Below, in pieces: positions 1 through 8,541 of a stretch of DNA of 32,143 nt (positions are counted from its first letter, which is position 1; every line of letters begins with the position of its first letter). A program made the position numbers and the translations under genes. Location: contig JAICRP010000005.1 in NCBI GenBank assembly GCA_025966445.1, forward strand, positions 1 through 32,143, written 5' to 3'. Below the pieces are notes generated by a model, which was not told the DNA's origin, made no database searches, and worked only from the letters and a program-made list of their open reading frames with translations. Source of the stretch: Nocardioides sp. (lineage in GTDB: Bacteria > Actinomycetota > Actinomycetes > Propionibacteriales > Nocardioidaceae).

Positions 1-1
1 G

Positions 2-736
2 CTCGACCACCTGGACGAGAACGGTCTCGCGGACAACACGATCGTCATGTACTCCACGGACAACGGCCCCCACATGAACAGCTGGCCCGACGCCGGCATG
101 ACGCCCTTCCGCAGCGAGAAGAACTCCAACTGGGAGGGCGGCTACCGCGTGCCGGCCGTGGTGCGCTGGCCCGGTCACATCCCCGCGGGACAGGTGCTCA
201 ACGGCATCGTGAGTCATGCCGACTGGTTCGTCACGCTGCTCGCCGCCGCGGGCGACCCCGACGTGGCCGACCGCCTGAAAGCGGGCGCCGACCTGGACGG
301 GGCTACCTACAAGGTCCACCTGGACGGTCACAACCAGCTCGACTACATCACCGGTGCCGCCGACGAGAGCGCGCGACAGCACTTCTTCTACGTCTCCGAC
401 GACGGCGACCTCACCGCGCTCCGTTACGACAACTGGAAGATCGTCTTCCTCGAGCAACGAGCGCAGGGGACCTTGGCCATCTGGCTCGATCCGTACGTGG
501 AGCTCCGTGCGCCGAAGATCTACAACCTGCGGACCGATCCCTACGAACGGGCCGACATCACCTCGAACACCTACTTCGACTGGATGATCGACCGCATCTG
601 GTTGCTCATCCCCGCCCAGGCATATGTCGCAGAGATGCTCCAGACGCTCCAGGAGTTCCCGGCCCGACAGGAGTCGGCGAGCTTCAACATCGAGAAGCTC
701 TTGGAGAAGCTCAAGGAGGGCGCCGCCAACATATGA
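2..736 (+). CDS. Arylsulfatase / sulfatase family protein, C-terminal part (5' truncated by window edge)
   Basis: Frame is open from base 2 (LDHLDENGLADNTIVMYSTDNGPHMNSWPDAGMTPFRSEKNSNWEGGYRVPAVVRWPGHIPAG...), typical sulfatase STDNGP and EGGxRVP motifs; followed directly by an FGE gene. Active-site CxPSR lies outside the window. Confidence 0.9.
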   Translation, partial: LDHLDENGLADNTIVMYSTDNGPHMNSWPDAGMTPFRSEKNSNWEGGYRVPAVVRWPGHIPAGQVLNGIVSHADWFVTLLAAAGDPDVADRLKAGADLDGATYKVHLDGHNQLDYITGAADESARQHFFYVSDDGDLTALRYDNWKIVFLEQRAQGTLAIWLDPYVELRAPKIYNLRTDPYERADITSNTYFDWMIDRIWLLIPAQAYVAEMLQTLQEFPARQESASFNIEKLLEKLKEGAANI

Positions 737-1704
737 GCCGTCGGCAGATCGCCTCCGCTCCACGGGTGCGGCTCCCGGGTGGCGTGTTCACGATGGGCTC
801 CGCCGACCACTACCCGGAGGAGGCCCCGCCGCACCGGGTGCTTGTGGACGCCTTCGCGATCGACGCCACCCAGGTCACCAACCAGCAGTTCGCCGCGTTC
901 GTGTCGGCGACCGGCTACCGTACGGTGGCCGAGCGGCAGCTCCGTGAGGAGGACTTCCCCGGCGCGCCGCCGGAGAACCTCGTCCCGGGCTCGCTCGTGT
1001 TCACCCCGACCGCCGGGCCCGTCGACCTGCGACACATCAGCCAGTGGTGGACCTGGACCCCGGGTGCCTGCTGGTCCAGCCCCGAGGGACCCGGCAGCTC
1101 GGTGAAGCGCCGGCCGGACCATCCCGTCGTGCATGTGGCCCTCGAGGACGCCGAGGCGTACGCAGCGTGGGTCGGCGCCGAGCTGCCCACCGAGGCCGAG
1201 TGGGAGTACGCCGCGCGTGGAGGCCTCGAGGGGAAGGCGTACACGTGGGGTGACGAGGCCCGACCCGACGGCAGGATCATGGCGAACACGTGGGACGGCC
1301 CGGACTTCCCGTGGCGGAGCACGCGGGAGAGCGGCTACCTCGGGACGGCTCCCGTGGGTAGCTTCCCTGCGAACGGCTTCGGTCTCTACGACATGGCGGG
1401 CAACGTCTGGGAGTGGACCGCGGACTGGTGGACCCAGCGGCACCCCGACGAGGTCGACAAGCCCTGTTGCGTGCCGGCGAACCCCCGCGGCGGCGACCTG
1501 GACCAGAGCTACGACCCGGCCCAGCCGCAGTTCCGGGTCGGCCGCCGGGTGATCAAGGGCGGCTCGCACCTGTGCGCCGACACCTACTGCCTTCGCTACC
1601 GGCCGGCCGCTCGGCGGCCACAGATGATCGACACCGGGACCAGTCACGTCGGGTTCCGCTGCGTCGACCGCACGGCTCCACCCGACGAAGGGAACATCAC
1701 GTGA
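733..1704 (+). CDS. Formylglycine-generating enzyme family (SUMF1/FGE) protein
   Basis: GGVFTMGS, TEAEWEYAARGG, GNVWEWTADWW, KGGSHLCADTYCLRYRPAAR...HVGFRC; two Cys in the position of the FGE catalytic pair; ATGA overlap with the sulfatase stop. Confidence 0.93.
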   Translation: MSRRQIASAPRVRLPGGVFTMGSADHYPEEAPPHRVLVDAFAIDATQVTNQQFAAFVSATGYRTVAERQLREEDFPGAPPENLVPGSLVFTPTAGPVDLRHISQWWTWTPGACWSSPEGPGSSVKRRPDHPVVHVALEDAEAYAAWVGAELPTEAEWEYAARGGLEGKAYTWGDEARPDGRIMANTWDGPDFPWRSTRESGYLGTAPVGSFPANGFGLYDMAGNVWEWTADWWTQRHPDEVDKPCCVPANPRGGDLDQSYDPAQPQFRVGRRVIKGGSHLCADTYCLRYRPAARRPQMIDTGTSHVGFRCVDRTAPPDEGNIT

Positions 1705-2615
1705 CCGGTCTCGACCTCCTCCCGTCCTGGCGACCGGGCGCGACCCGCGACGCCGTGGTCGCCTTCCTCGAGCACGTCGAGGACATCCCCGTGGCCGAGC
1801 GGGTCGCCTGCTTCGACAACGACGGCACGCTGTGGTGCGAGCGCCCGCAGTACGTCCAGTTCGAGTTCTTCGTCCACGCGCTCGGAGCCAGGGTCAAGGC
1901 CGATCCCGAGGCCGCCCACAAGCCGGAGTTCGCTGCCCTGCTCGCCCAGGACCGGGCCGCCATCGGCGAGCTCGGCCTGGAGCGGATCGCGATGGCGCTG
2001 GTCGGTTTGTTCGAAGGGAACTCTCCCGAGGAGTTCACCCACCAGGCCCGTACCTTCATGGCCACCGCGTCGCACCCGACGCTGGCGCGGCCGCTGCGCA
2101 GCTGCGTCTACCAGCCGATGATCGAGCTGATCGAGGAGCTGAGGCGGCGCGACGTGACGGTGACCATCGTCTCCGGCGGTGGGACGGAGTTCCTCCGGGC
2201 CGTCAGCGAGGAGCTGTACGGCGTCCCGCCCGAGGCCGTCGTCGGGACCCTCATCGAGTACGAGCTCTCCCGCGGCGAGGACGGTGCGCCGCGACTGCTC
2301 AGGACGGGTCGGGTCGCGGGCGCGGCCAACGAGGGCGCCGCCAAGGTCAGCAACATCCAGAGCCAGCTCGGCCGCCGGCCGCGCCTGGTCGCGGGGAACT
2401 CGGGGGGTGACCGGGAGATGCTCGAGTGGGCGGCGGCCGGTGAGGGACCGACGCTGGCCCTGCTGGTCGACCACGACGACGCCGAACGGGAGTTCAGCTA
2501 CGTGAGCAAGGCCGAGACGTTCAGCGAGGCGGAGCCGATCACGGACGTCGGCGTCCGGCTCGGCTGGACCGTCGTCAGCATGGCCCGCGACTGGGAGACG
2601 GTGTTCGCAGGCTGA
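1701..2615 (+). CDS. HAD-family hydrolase / phosphoserine phosphatase-like
   Basis: GTG start at 1701 overlapping the FGE stop (GTGA); CFDNDGTLWCERP (HAD motif I), TIVSGGG (motif II-like), GNSGGDREML (motif IV). Confidence 0.85.
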   Translation: MTGLDLLPSWRPGATRDAVVAFLEHVEDIPVAERVACFDNDGTLWCERPQYVQFEFFVHALGARVKADPEAAHKPEFAALLAQDRAAIGELGLERIAMALVGLFEGNSPEEFTHQARTFMATASHPTLARPLRSCVYQPMIELIEELRRRDVTVTIVSGGGTEFLRAVSEELYGVPPEAVVGTLIEYELSRGEDGAPRLLRTGRVAGAANEGAAKVSNIQSQLGRRPRLVAGNSGGDREMLEWAAAGEGPTLALLVDHDDAEREFSYVSKAETFSEAEPITDVGVRLGWTVVSMARDWETVFAG

Positions 2616-2632
2616 GCCTGGCCGAGGCTCAG
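2612..2632. terminator. Hairpin between convergent HAD and aquaporin genes
   Basis: CTGAGCCT (2612-2619) / AGGCTCAG (2625-2632), 8-bp perfect stem, 5-nt loop; both genes' stop codons lie within it. Confidence 0.5.
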
Positions 2633-3399
2633 GCCTCGGTCGCCTCCGACAGCGGCACGGGCGTCTCGTCGTGCCCGAGCAGGAAGGCGTAGACCGCTCC
2701 GGCGATCGCCGCCCCGGCCAGGGGGGCGACCCAGAACACCCACAGCTGCGCCAGCGCGCCGTCGGCGAACAGAGCGGGCCCCGTCGACCGGGCCGGGTTC
2801 ACCGAGGTGTTGCTGACGGGGATGCTGACCAGGTGGATCAGGGTGAGCGAGAGGCCGATCGCGATCGGCGCGAAGCCCTTGGGGGCGCGGGTGTCGGTGC
2901 TCCCCAGGATCACGAAGAGGAAGACCGCCGTCAGCACCACCTCGACGATGACCACGGCCAGCAGCGAGTAGCCCTCCGGTGACAGGTCGCCGTACCCGTT
3001 GCTGGCGAAGCCGGACGAACCGGCGTCGAAGCCGTCCTTGCCGTTGGCCACCGCCAGCAGGGTCACCGCAGCCACCACGGACGCGACCACCTGGGTCACG
3101 ACGTACGGCAGCACGTCGGCCCACCGGAAGCGGCGCGCGAGGGCCACGCCCAACGTGATCGCGGGGTTGAAGTGTCCTCCGCTCACGTGCCCGACGGCGT
3201 ACGCCATCGTGACCACGGTGAGGCCGAAGGCGAGGGACACGCCAAGGAAGCCGATGCCGACGTCGGGGACACCGGCGGCCAGGACCGCCGCGCCACAGCC
3301 GCCGAACACCAGCACGAAGGTCCCGAGGAACTCTGCGGCCAGCCGCTGAAACATCGTGTGCGTCTCCACATTCGGCACTCTGTGGCGGCGAAGCACCAT
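2629..3399 (-). CDS. Aquaporin (MIP family, AqpZ-like); start could be 3399 or the internal ATG at 3354
   Basis: Two NPA boxes: [10 protein letters not shown] and [35 protein letters not shown]-terminus. Confidence 0.93.
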   Translation of the reverse strand: MVLRRHRVPNVETHTMFQRLAAEFLGTFVLVFGGCGAAVLAAGVPDVGIGFLGVSLAFGLTVVTMAYAVGHVSGGHFNPAITLGVALARRFRWADVLPYVVTQVVASVVAAVTLLAVANGKDGFDAGSSGFASNGYGDLSPEGYSLLAVVIVEVVLTAVFLFVILGSTDTRAPKGFAPIAIGLSLTLIHLVSIPVSNTSVNPARSTGPALFADGALAQLWVFWVAPLAGAAIAGAVYAFLLGHDETPVPLSEATEA

Positions 3400-3458
3400 T
3401 CCTCCTCACCCGTTGCGGGTGAGCGCGAGGGCTGATCGCGCCCCGCTAGCCTGACGCC

Positions 3459-3836
3459 ATGAGCTTCTGGGACATCATCTGGTTCATCTTCGTGAGCTTC
3501 GCGTTCATCGCGTACCTCATGTTCATGTTCAACATCATCGGAGACCTCTTCCGCGACCACACCGTCTCCGGGTGGGTGAAGGCCCTGTGGATGATCTGCT
3601 TGATCTTCTTCCCCTTCCTCACGGCGATCATCTACCTGGTCGTCCGCGGCAAGGGGATGTACGAGCGCCAGTCCGCCGCGATCAACGCGGCCAGGGCGAG
3701 CCAGGAGGACTACATCCGGAACGTGGCCGCCCCCGCCTCACCGGCCGACCAGATCTCCCAGGCCAAGGGCCTGCTCGACTCCGGGGCGATCAGCCAGGCC
3801 GAGTTCGACGCCCTGAAGGCCAAGGCGCTCTCCTAG
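3459..3836 (+). CDS. Small membrane protein with C-terminal SHOCT domain
   Basis: Two hydrophobic segments plus DQISQAKGLLDSGAISQAEFDALKAKALS, a clear SHOCT motif. Confidence 0.85.
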   Translation: MSFWDIIWFIFVSFAFIAYLMFMFNIIGDLFRDHTVSGWVKALWMICLIFFPFLTAIIYLVVRGKGMYERQSAAINAARASQEDYIRNVAAPASPADQISQAKGLLDSGAISQAEFDALKAKALS

Positions 3837-4612
3837 TCCACCCACCCCGTTCGCCGCGCCACCCAGAGCTCCTCGGCCGGCCAGCGGCTCGCCCACTCGT
3901 GGGTCACGATCTCGTAGAACGGGTGGTCGGCGCCGTCCGCCGGGGCGTAGATCTCGTGCATGGCGTCGACCACGAAGCCCGCACCACGCAGGAGCCGGAC
4001 CCAGTCGCCGTGCGAGGGGTGGAACTCGATGCCGCCTCCGGGCCAATGCACGCGGTAGGTCTCCCGTTGGCCGCGCAGCAGGCGATCGCCGGCGACGCCG
4101 CCCTCGGCCGGGACGCAGAGGCTCGACAGGTTGCTGTTGGTGAGGAAGACCAGCCGCCCTCCGGGCCGGAGCAGACGCGCCGCCTCCGGCAACCAACGGT
4201 CCGGGTCGCACCAGGCGGCCACCCCGTGCTCGCTCACGACGAGGTCGAAGCGCCCATCCGCGAACGGGGCGCGTTCGGCGTCGGCCTGCACGAGCGGAAA
4301 GTCCGGTCCGACCCGCCGTTGCAGCCGCCGCGCGGTTGCGAGCTGCTCTCCGGAGAGGTCGGTCGCGACCACCCGCGCACCGGCCCGGGTGAGCCAGGCC
4401 GAGAAGTACGCCGTGCCGCACGCCGGCTCGAGGACGTCGAGACCGCTGACGTCCCCGAGCACACCGAGGTCTCCGTCCGGCACGCCGAACAGCCCCCACC
4501 GGACGTCGGCCCCGGCCCACATGTCGTCGGCCGCCGCGTCGGTGAAGCGTTCGTTGACCACCGCCCAGAGCGCTCGGTTCAGGGCGATCTCGGAGGATCT
4601 GTCGTCGGTCAC
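3833..4612 (-). CDS. Class I SAM-dependent methyltransferase
   Basis: VLEPACGTAYFSAWLTRAGARVVATDLSGEQLATARR and RFDLVVSEHGVAAWCDPDRWLPEAARLLRPGGRLVFLTNS motifs. Confidence 0.9.
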   Translation of the reverse strand: MTDDRSSEIALNRALWAVVNERFTDAAADDMWAGADVRWGLFGVPDGDLGVLGDVSGLDVLEPACGTAYFSAWLTRAGARVVATDLSGEQLATARRLQRRVGPDFPLVQADAERAPFADGRFDLVVSEHGVAAWCDPDRWLPEAARLLRPGGRLVFLTNSNLSSLCVPAEGGVAGDRLLRGQRETYRVHWPGGGIEFHPSHGDWVRLLRGAGFVVDAMHEIYAPADGADHPFYEIVTHEWASRWPAEELWVARRTGWVD

Positions 4613-4775
4613 GCCGGGGACGACGCCCCACCGGTCTGCAGCCTGCGACGCATCGCCTCGACAACGCCGCCCAGGAAGAAGTCAGCCACCTGGGGAACGT
4701 ACGAGAGACGCACGTGAGGAGGCTCACCCGCCGTGGATGATTGCATCCGGGGGGTGCAGGCAGGATGCTGACGCC

Positions 4776-5096
4776 ATGCTCATCCTGGGGATCATCTTGT
4801 TCGGCATGCTGGTCGGCGCGGGCGCGCAGCTGATCCTCGGAAGGTCCGGCGGAAAGGTCGACTGGACCATGGCGATCGTGGCGGGCCTCGTCGGCTCGTT
4901 CGTCGGTGGCCTGTTGATCAGCCTGCTGGCCGGTGACGGCATCGAGCTGCGCGCCAGCGGGATCATCGGCTCCTTGGTCGGCGCGATCATCGTCACGGCG
5001 CTGTGGCGCTGGTGGGACGGGCGCAGCAAGGCGTCGTCCTCGGCCGCCACGAGTGCCAGGCGCTCCGGAGACCCCCGCAAGTCGAACCCGAAGTAG
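4776..5096 (+). CDS. GlsB/YeaQ/YmgE-type small stress membrane protein
   Basis: MLILGIILFGMLVGAGAQLILGRSGGKVDWTMAIVAGLVGSFVGGLL...GIIGSLVGAIIVTALW; Gly-rich TM pattern of this family; ATG at 4776. Confidence 0.8.
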   Translation: MLILGIILFGMLVGAGAQLILGRSGGKVDWTMAIVAGLVGSFVGGLLISLLAGDGIELRASGIIGSLVGAIIVTALWRWWDGRSKASSSAATSARRSGDPRKSNPK

Positions 5097-5164
5097 CCCG
5101 CCGGGGCCGGTGGCACCCGAACGGGTGATTCAGAGCGGGCGGGACCGGGACTACCGTCGACCCA

Positions 5165-6238
5165 ATGGTGGTCGTGGCGCATGAGGGAGTTGCTGCGGCC
5201 TCGCCGCAACAGTTGGCGCCCCGCGTCCCTCGTCGACGAGGCGCCCTCAGTGACGCGACCCTCCGCCTGCTCGTCGACTCACCGAACGAGGTGTCCGAGC
5301 GTCGGCTCCGCGCGCTGGCGACGCGCGTGTCCGGCCCCGTGCTGGCAGACCGCGACGCGCAGCTGACGTTGTGGTGCCTCTACGAGCTCCAGTACCGCGG
5401 CCTCGCTCATGTCGACGAGCGGTGGGAGTGGTCGCCGGCCGTCCTCACGCTGCGCGGAGCCCTGGAGGCTTCGTTCGAGGCCGAGCTGCGCCGGGCCGTC
5501 GGTGACCTACCCCGGACCTTTGCCGACGTCTCCCGCGAGACCGGCCTCGTCGAGGCCTTCGAGGCCGTCGACCAGGCACTCCCGGGGCCCGGCGCCTCCC
5601 GCTACGTGCGACGGTCGGCGTCCCTGGCGCAGTGGCAGGAGCTGTTGGTCTCGAAGTCGATCTACCAGCTCAAGGAAGCCGACCCGCACTCGTGGGCGAT
5701 CCCTCGCCTCGCCGGCGACGCCAAGACGGCGTTGGTCGAGATCCAGTACGACGAGTACGGCGCCGGTCGTCGGGGCCGGCAGCACAGCCAGCTGTTCGCC
5801 GAGACCATGCGCCTGTGCGGCCTGGACCCCGGCTACGCGGCGTACCTGGACGCGGTACCCGTCTCCGTGCTCGCCCTCAACAACCTGATGACCATGCTGG
5901 GGCTGCACCGCAGGTTGCTGGCCGGAGTCGTGGGTCATCTCGCCTTGTACGAGTCCACCAGCTGCCTGCCCAACAAGCACTACGCCGTCGCGGCCCGGCG
6001 GCTCGGTGTCCCTGCGGACGCGGTCACCTACTTCGACGAGCACGTCGAGGCCGACGCGATCCACGAGCAGGTCGCGGTCGTCAACATGCTGGGTGCCCAT
6101 CTGCGCGACCACCCCGACGATGCCGAGGTCGCCGGCTTCGGAGTAGCGGCGGGCGCGTTGTTGGACAACGAGCTCGCGCGTCAGCAGCTCGCCTGCTGGC
6201 GTGCTGGCAGGCCGTTCCTGCTCGAGCGGGTCGCGTGA
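5165..6238 (+). CDS. Iron-containing redox enzyme (haem-oxygenase-like diiron fold) family protein
   Basis: EIQYDEYGAGRRGRQHSQLFAETMRLCGLD...YFDEHVEADAIHEQVAVVNML: conserved E/H ligands of this family; coupled to a CDGSH gene. Confidence 0.8.
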   Translation: MVVVAHEGVAAASPQQLAPRVPRRRGALSDATLRLLVDSPNEVSERRLRALATRVSGPVLADRDAQLTLWCLYELQYRGLAHVDERWEWSPAVLTLRGALEASFEAELRRAVGDLPRTFADVSRETGLVEAFEAVDQALPGPGASRYVRRSASLAQWQELLVSKSIYQLKEADPHSWAIPRLAGDAKTALVEIQYDEYGAGRRGRQHSQLFAETMRLCGLDPGYAAYLDAVPVSVLALNNLMTMLGLHRRLLAGVVGHLALYESTSCLPNKHYAVAARRLGVPADAVTYFDEHVEADAIHEQVAVVNMLGAHLRDHPDDAEVAGFGVAAGALLDNELARQQLACWRAGRPFLLERVA

Positions 6239-6450
6239 GGGACATCGAGCTCCAGCCGTGCGACGGCGGGCCGCTCCTGGTCCGAGGTGCGAGGGTCTGG
6301 ACCGACGACGACGGCAACCGCCACCCCGTTCTGCGTCCGGTGGTCGCGGTGTGCCGTTGCGGCAAGTCCTCGCTCCGACCGTGGTGCGACGGGACCCACA
6401 AGCTGCTGCGCGTCGCCGTCGCCCTCGACCCGCGTGGATCCGCCTCCTGA
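6235..6450 (+). CDS. CDGSH iron-sulfur domain protein
   Basis: GTG start at 6235 overlapping upstream stop; CRCGKSSLRPWCDGTH matches CxCxx(S/T)x3PxCDG(S/T)H. Confidence 0.9.
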   Translation: MRDIELQPCDGGPLLVRGARVWTDDDGNRHPVLRPVVAVCRCGKSSLRPWCDGTHKLLRVAVALDPRGSAS

Positions 6451-6503
6451 GTGGCCCTGTCGGCGTGCTCGACGGGCCGGAGAAGTCGACACGAGCGGCA
6501 CCG

Positions 6504-6824
6504 CTACGCCGGCGGGTCTGTAGCCACCTGCTCGCGGCGCTCGTGCAGGCGCTGCTGGGCGGCCGGCAGGAAGGCCAGGCACGGGGCGTCCGCCCCGGGG
6601 TGCTTCTCGGTGAGGTGGAAGATCCACCGGTCCATCGCGGCCATGAAGCCGTTGTCCCCACCCGGGCGGTACGCCGACCACGCGGAACGGTTCTTCACCA
6701 CGCACACCGAGCAGCCGATCTTGTAGACCAGCTGCTGCTCGCCGTCGACGTCGATCCTCACCGTCGCCAGCGGACCGGCCTCGGCGACGGCCTTCCGCTG
6801 CCGGGCAGATCGGCTCGCCGTCAT
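6504..6824 (-). CDS. Hypothetical protein, uncharacterised
   Basis: 106-aa ORF with consistent high-GC codon pattern, CSVCVV motif and WIFHLTEKHPG; no family recognised. Confidence 0.6.
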   Translation of the reverse strand: MTASRSARQRKAVAEAGPLATVRIDVDGEQQLVYKIGCSVCVVKNRSAWSAYRPGGDNGFMAAMDRWIFHLTEKHPGADAPCLAFLPAAQQRLHERREQVATDPPA

Positions 6825-6904
6825 CGCGCTCTCCTGTCGGGTGGGTCTGGCGAGGGTACTCCCGCCGTCGCACCGTGGTGGGTACCTCTGGTACCCATGG
6901 GGCG

Positions 6905-8194
6905 ATGACCGCCGACCTCACCTTCCTGGTGGCCGGGCTGGCCCTGCTGCTGGCGGTGGTGCTGCCGGAGCTGGTCAGCAGGTGGGCGCTGTCCGCGCCG
7001 ATCGTGCTGGTGGCCGTCGGCATGCTCATCGGGTTCACCCCGCTGCCCGACGGGATGCCGCTCGACCCCCAGGAGAACCGGGCGGTCATCGAGCACGTCA
7101 CCGAGCTCACCGTGATCGTGGCGTTGATGGGTGTCGGCCTGGCGCTGGACCGCCCCTTGCGACTGCGCGACCGGTCGACCTGGGCGGCCTGGTCGCCCAC
7201 CTGGCGACTGCTCGCGGTGGCCATGCCGCTGTGCATCGCGTCCGTCGCCCTCCTTGGTTGGGCGTTCGGCCTGGCTCCCGCAGCGGCGCTGCTGCTCGGC
7301 GCGGTGCTGGCGCCCACCGACCCGGTGCTGGCCTCCGACGTCCAGGTCGCCGGACCGACCACGGGCGACGAGGACGCCGAGGAGGACGACGACGTCCGCT
7401 TCTCCCTGACCTCCGAGGCGGGTCTCAACGACGGTCTGGCCTTCCCGTTCGTGATGGCGGCGGTACTCCTCGCCACCCAGGGCTCGGTCTCGGGCTGGGC
7501 GCTCGAGTGGGTGGCCTGGTACGCCGTCGGCAAGGTCCTGGTCGGGGTGCTGGTCGGCGTCGGCGTGGGCTGGGCACTCGCTCGGGTCGCCTTCCGCTCC
7601 CGGCGCGAAGCCCTCCGGGTCGCCGAGCGGGGCGAGTCCCTGCTGGCCGTCGCGGCGCTCGTCACCGCGTACGGGCTGGGGGAGCTGGCCGGCGGCTACG
7701 GGTTCCTGTCGGTCTTCGCCTGCGCGATGGCGTTCCGGTCGGCCGAGCGGGCCCACGACTACCACGCCGCGATGCACGAGGTCGTCGAGCGCCTCGAGCG
7801 GCTCCTGACGCTGTTCATCCTGCTGGTGATCGGCATCGCCCTGACTCGCGGGCTGCTCGACGGCCTGGACTGGCGGGGGGTTGCCGTCGGGTTGGCCCTG
7901 ATCTTCGTGATCCGCCCGCTTGCCGGTGCGGTCTCGCTGAAGGCGTGGCGCCGCGACGAGGAACGGCCAGGCGGGCTGTCCCACCGCGAACGCTGGGCGA
8001 CGGCGTTCTTCGGCGTCCGCGGTGTCGGGTCCATCTACTACCTCGCGTTCGCTGCGGGGGAGTCGTCGGTGCTCGCGGAGGACTGGCTGTGGTCGACGGT
8101 GGCCTTCACCGTGGTCGCGTCCGTGCTCGTGCACGGCGTGCTGTCCCGACCGGTGATGCGGGCCGTCGAGGAGGACAACGCGCGTCGCGCCTGA
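6905..8194 (+). CDS. Cation:proton antiporter (NhaP/CPA1-type)
   Basis: Multiple TM segments; LLGAVLAPTDPVLASDVQV, SEAGLNDGLAFPFV, RGVGSIYYLAFA. Confidence 0.9.
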   Translation: MTADLTFLVAGLALLLAVVLPELVSRWALSAPIVLVAVGMLIGFTPLPDGMPLDPQENRAVIEHVTELTVIVALMGVGLALDRPLRLRDRSTWAAWSPTWRLLAVAMPLCIASVALLGWAFGLAPAAALLLGAVLAPTDPVLASDVQVAGPTTGDEDAEEDDDVRFSLTSEAGLNDGLAFPFVMAAVLLATQGSVSGWALEWVAWYAVGKVLVGVLVGVGVGWALARVAFRSRREALRVAERGESLLAVAALVTAYGLGELAGGYGFLSVFACAMAFRSAERAHDYHAAMHEVVERLERLLTLFILLVIGIALTRGLLDGLDWRGVAVGLALIFVIRPLAGAVSLKAWRRDEERPGGLSHRERWATAFFGVRGVGSIYYLAFAAGESSVLAEDWLWSTVAFTVVASVLVHGVLSRPVMRAVEEDNARRA

Positions 8195-8202
8195 CGTCAC
8201 CA

Positions 8203-8226
8203 CAGCCGGACCCAAGGGTCCGGCTG
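8203..8226. terminator. Hairpin between convergent antiporter and small membrane protein genes
   Basis: CAGCCGGACCC (8203-8213) AA GGGTCCGGCTG (8216-8226): 11-bp perfect palindromic stem. Confidence 0.65.
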
Positions 8227-8242
8227 CAGGGGTGAACGGGAG

Positions 8243-8416
8243 TCAGTGGGCGTAACGCCCGCGCAGCACGCGGGCCGCGGGACGGGCGGCACGCGCCGGG
8301 CGGTGGCCGGCGTAGACGTGGCCGAGGCCGATGCCGGCGGCGAGGAGGACGACGAGGACGGCGAACGCGACGACGGCGATCAGCGCGGTGACGGTGGCGG
8401 TGTCGATGATGTTCAT
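8243..8416 (-). CDS. Small single-pass membrane protein
   Basis: MNIIDTATVTALIAVVAFAVLVVLLAAGIGLGHVYAGHRPARAARPAARVLRGRYAH; strong RBS (GGGAGGCACC) upstream of ATG at 8416. Confidence 0.65.
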   Translation of the reverse strand: MNIIDTATVTALIAVVAFAVLVVLLAAGIGLGHVYAGHRPARAARPAARVLRGRYAH

Positions 8417-8541
8417 GATGGTGCCTCCCTGGTTGCGTCCTCGTGGCCTGATGTCCGCAACTGTGCACGCGATCGCGGACCGTCTCCGTTCGCTCGCCGA
8501 CAGATCGCCGAGGTCCGCGGAACGGCTAGCCTGCAACGGTC

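Noticed and set aside
571-1647. 358-aa minus-strand ORF opposite the FGE gene
   Set aside because: Shadow ORF; the plus strand carries clear FGE motifs.
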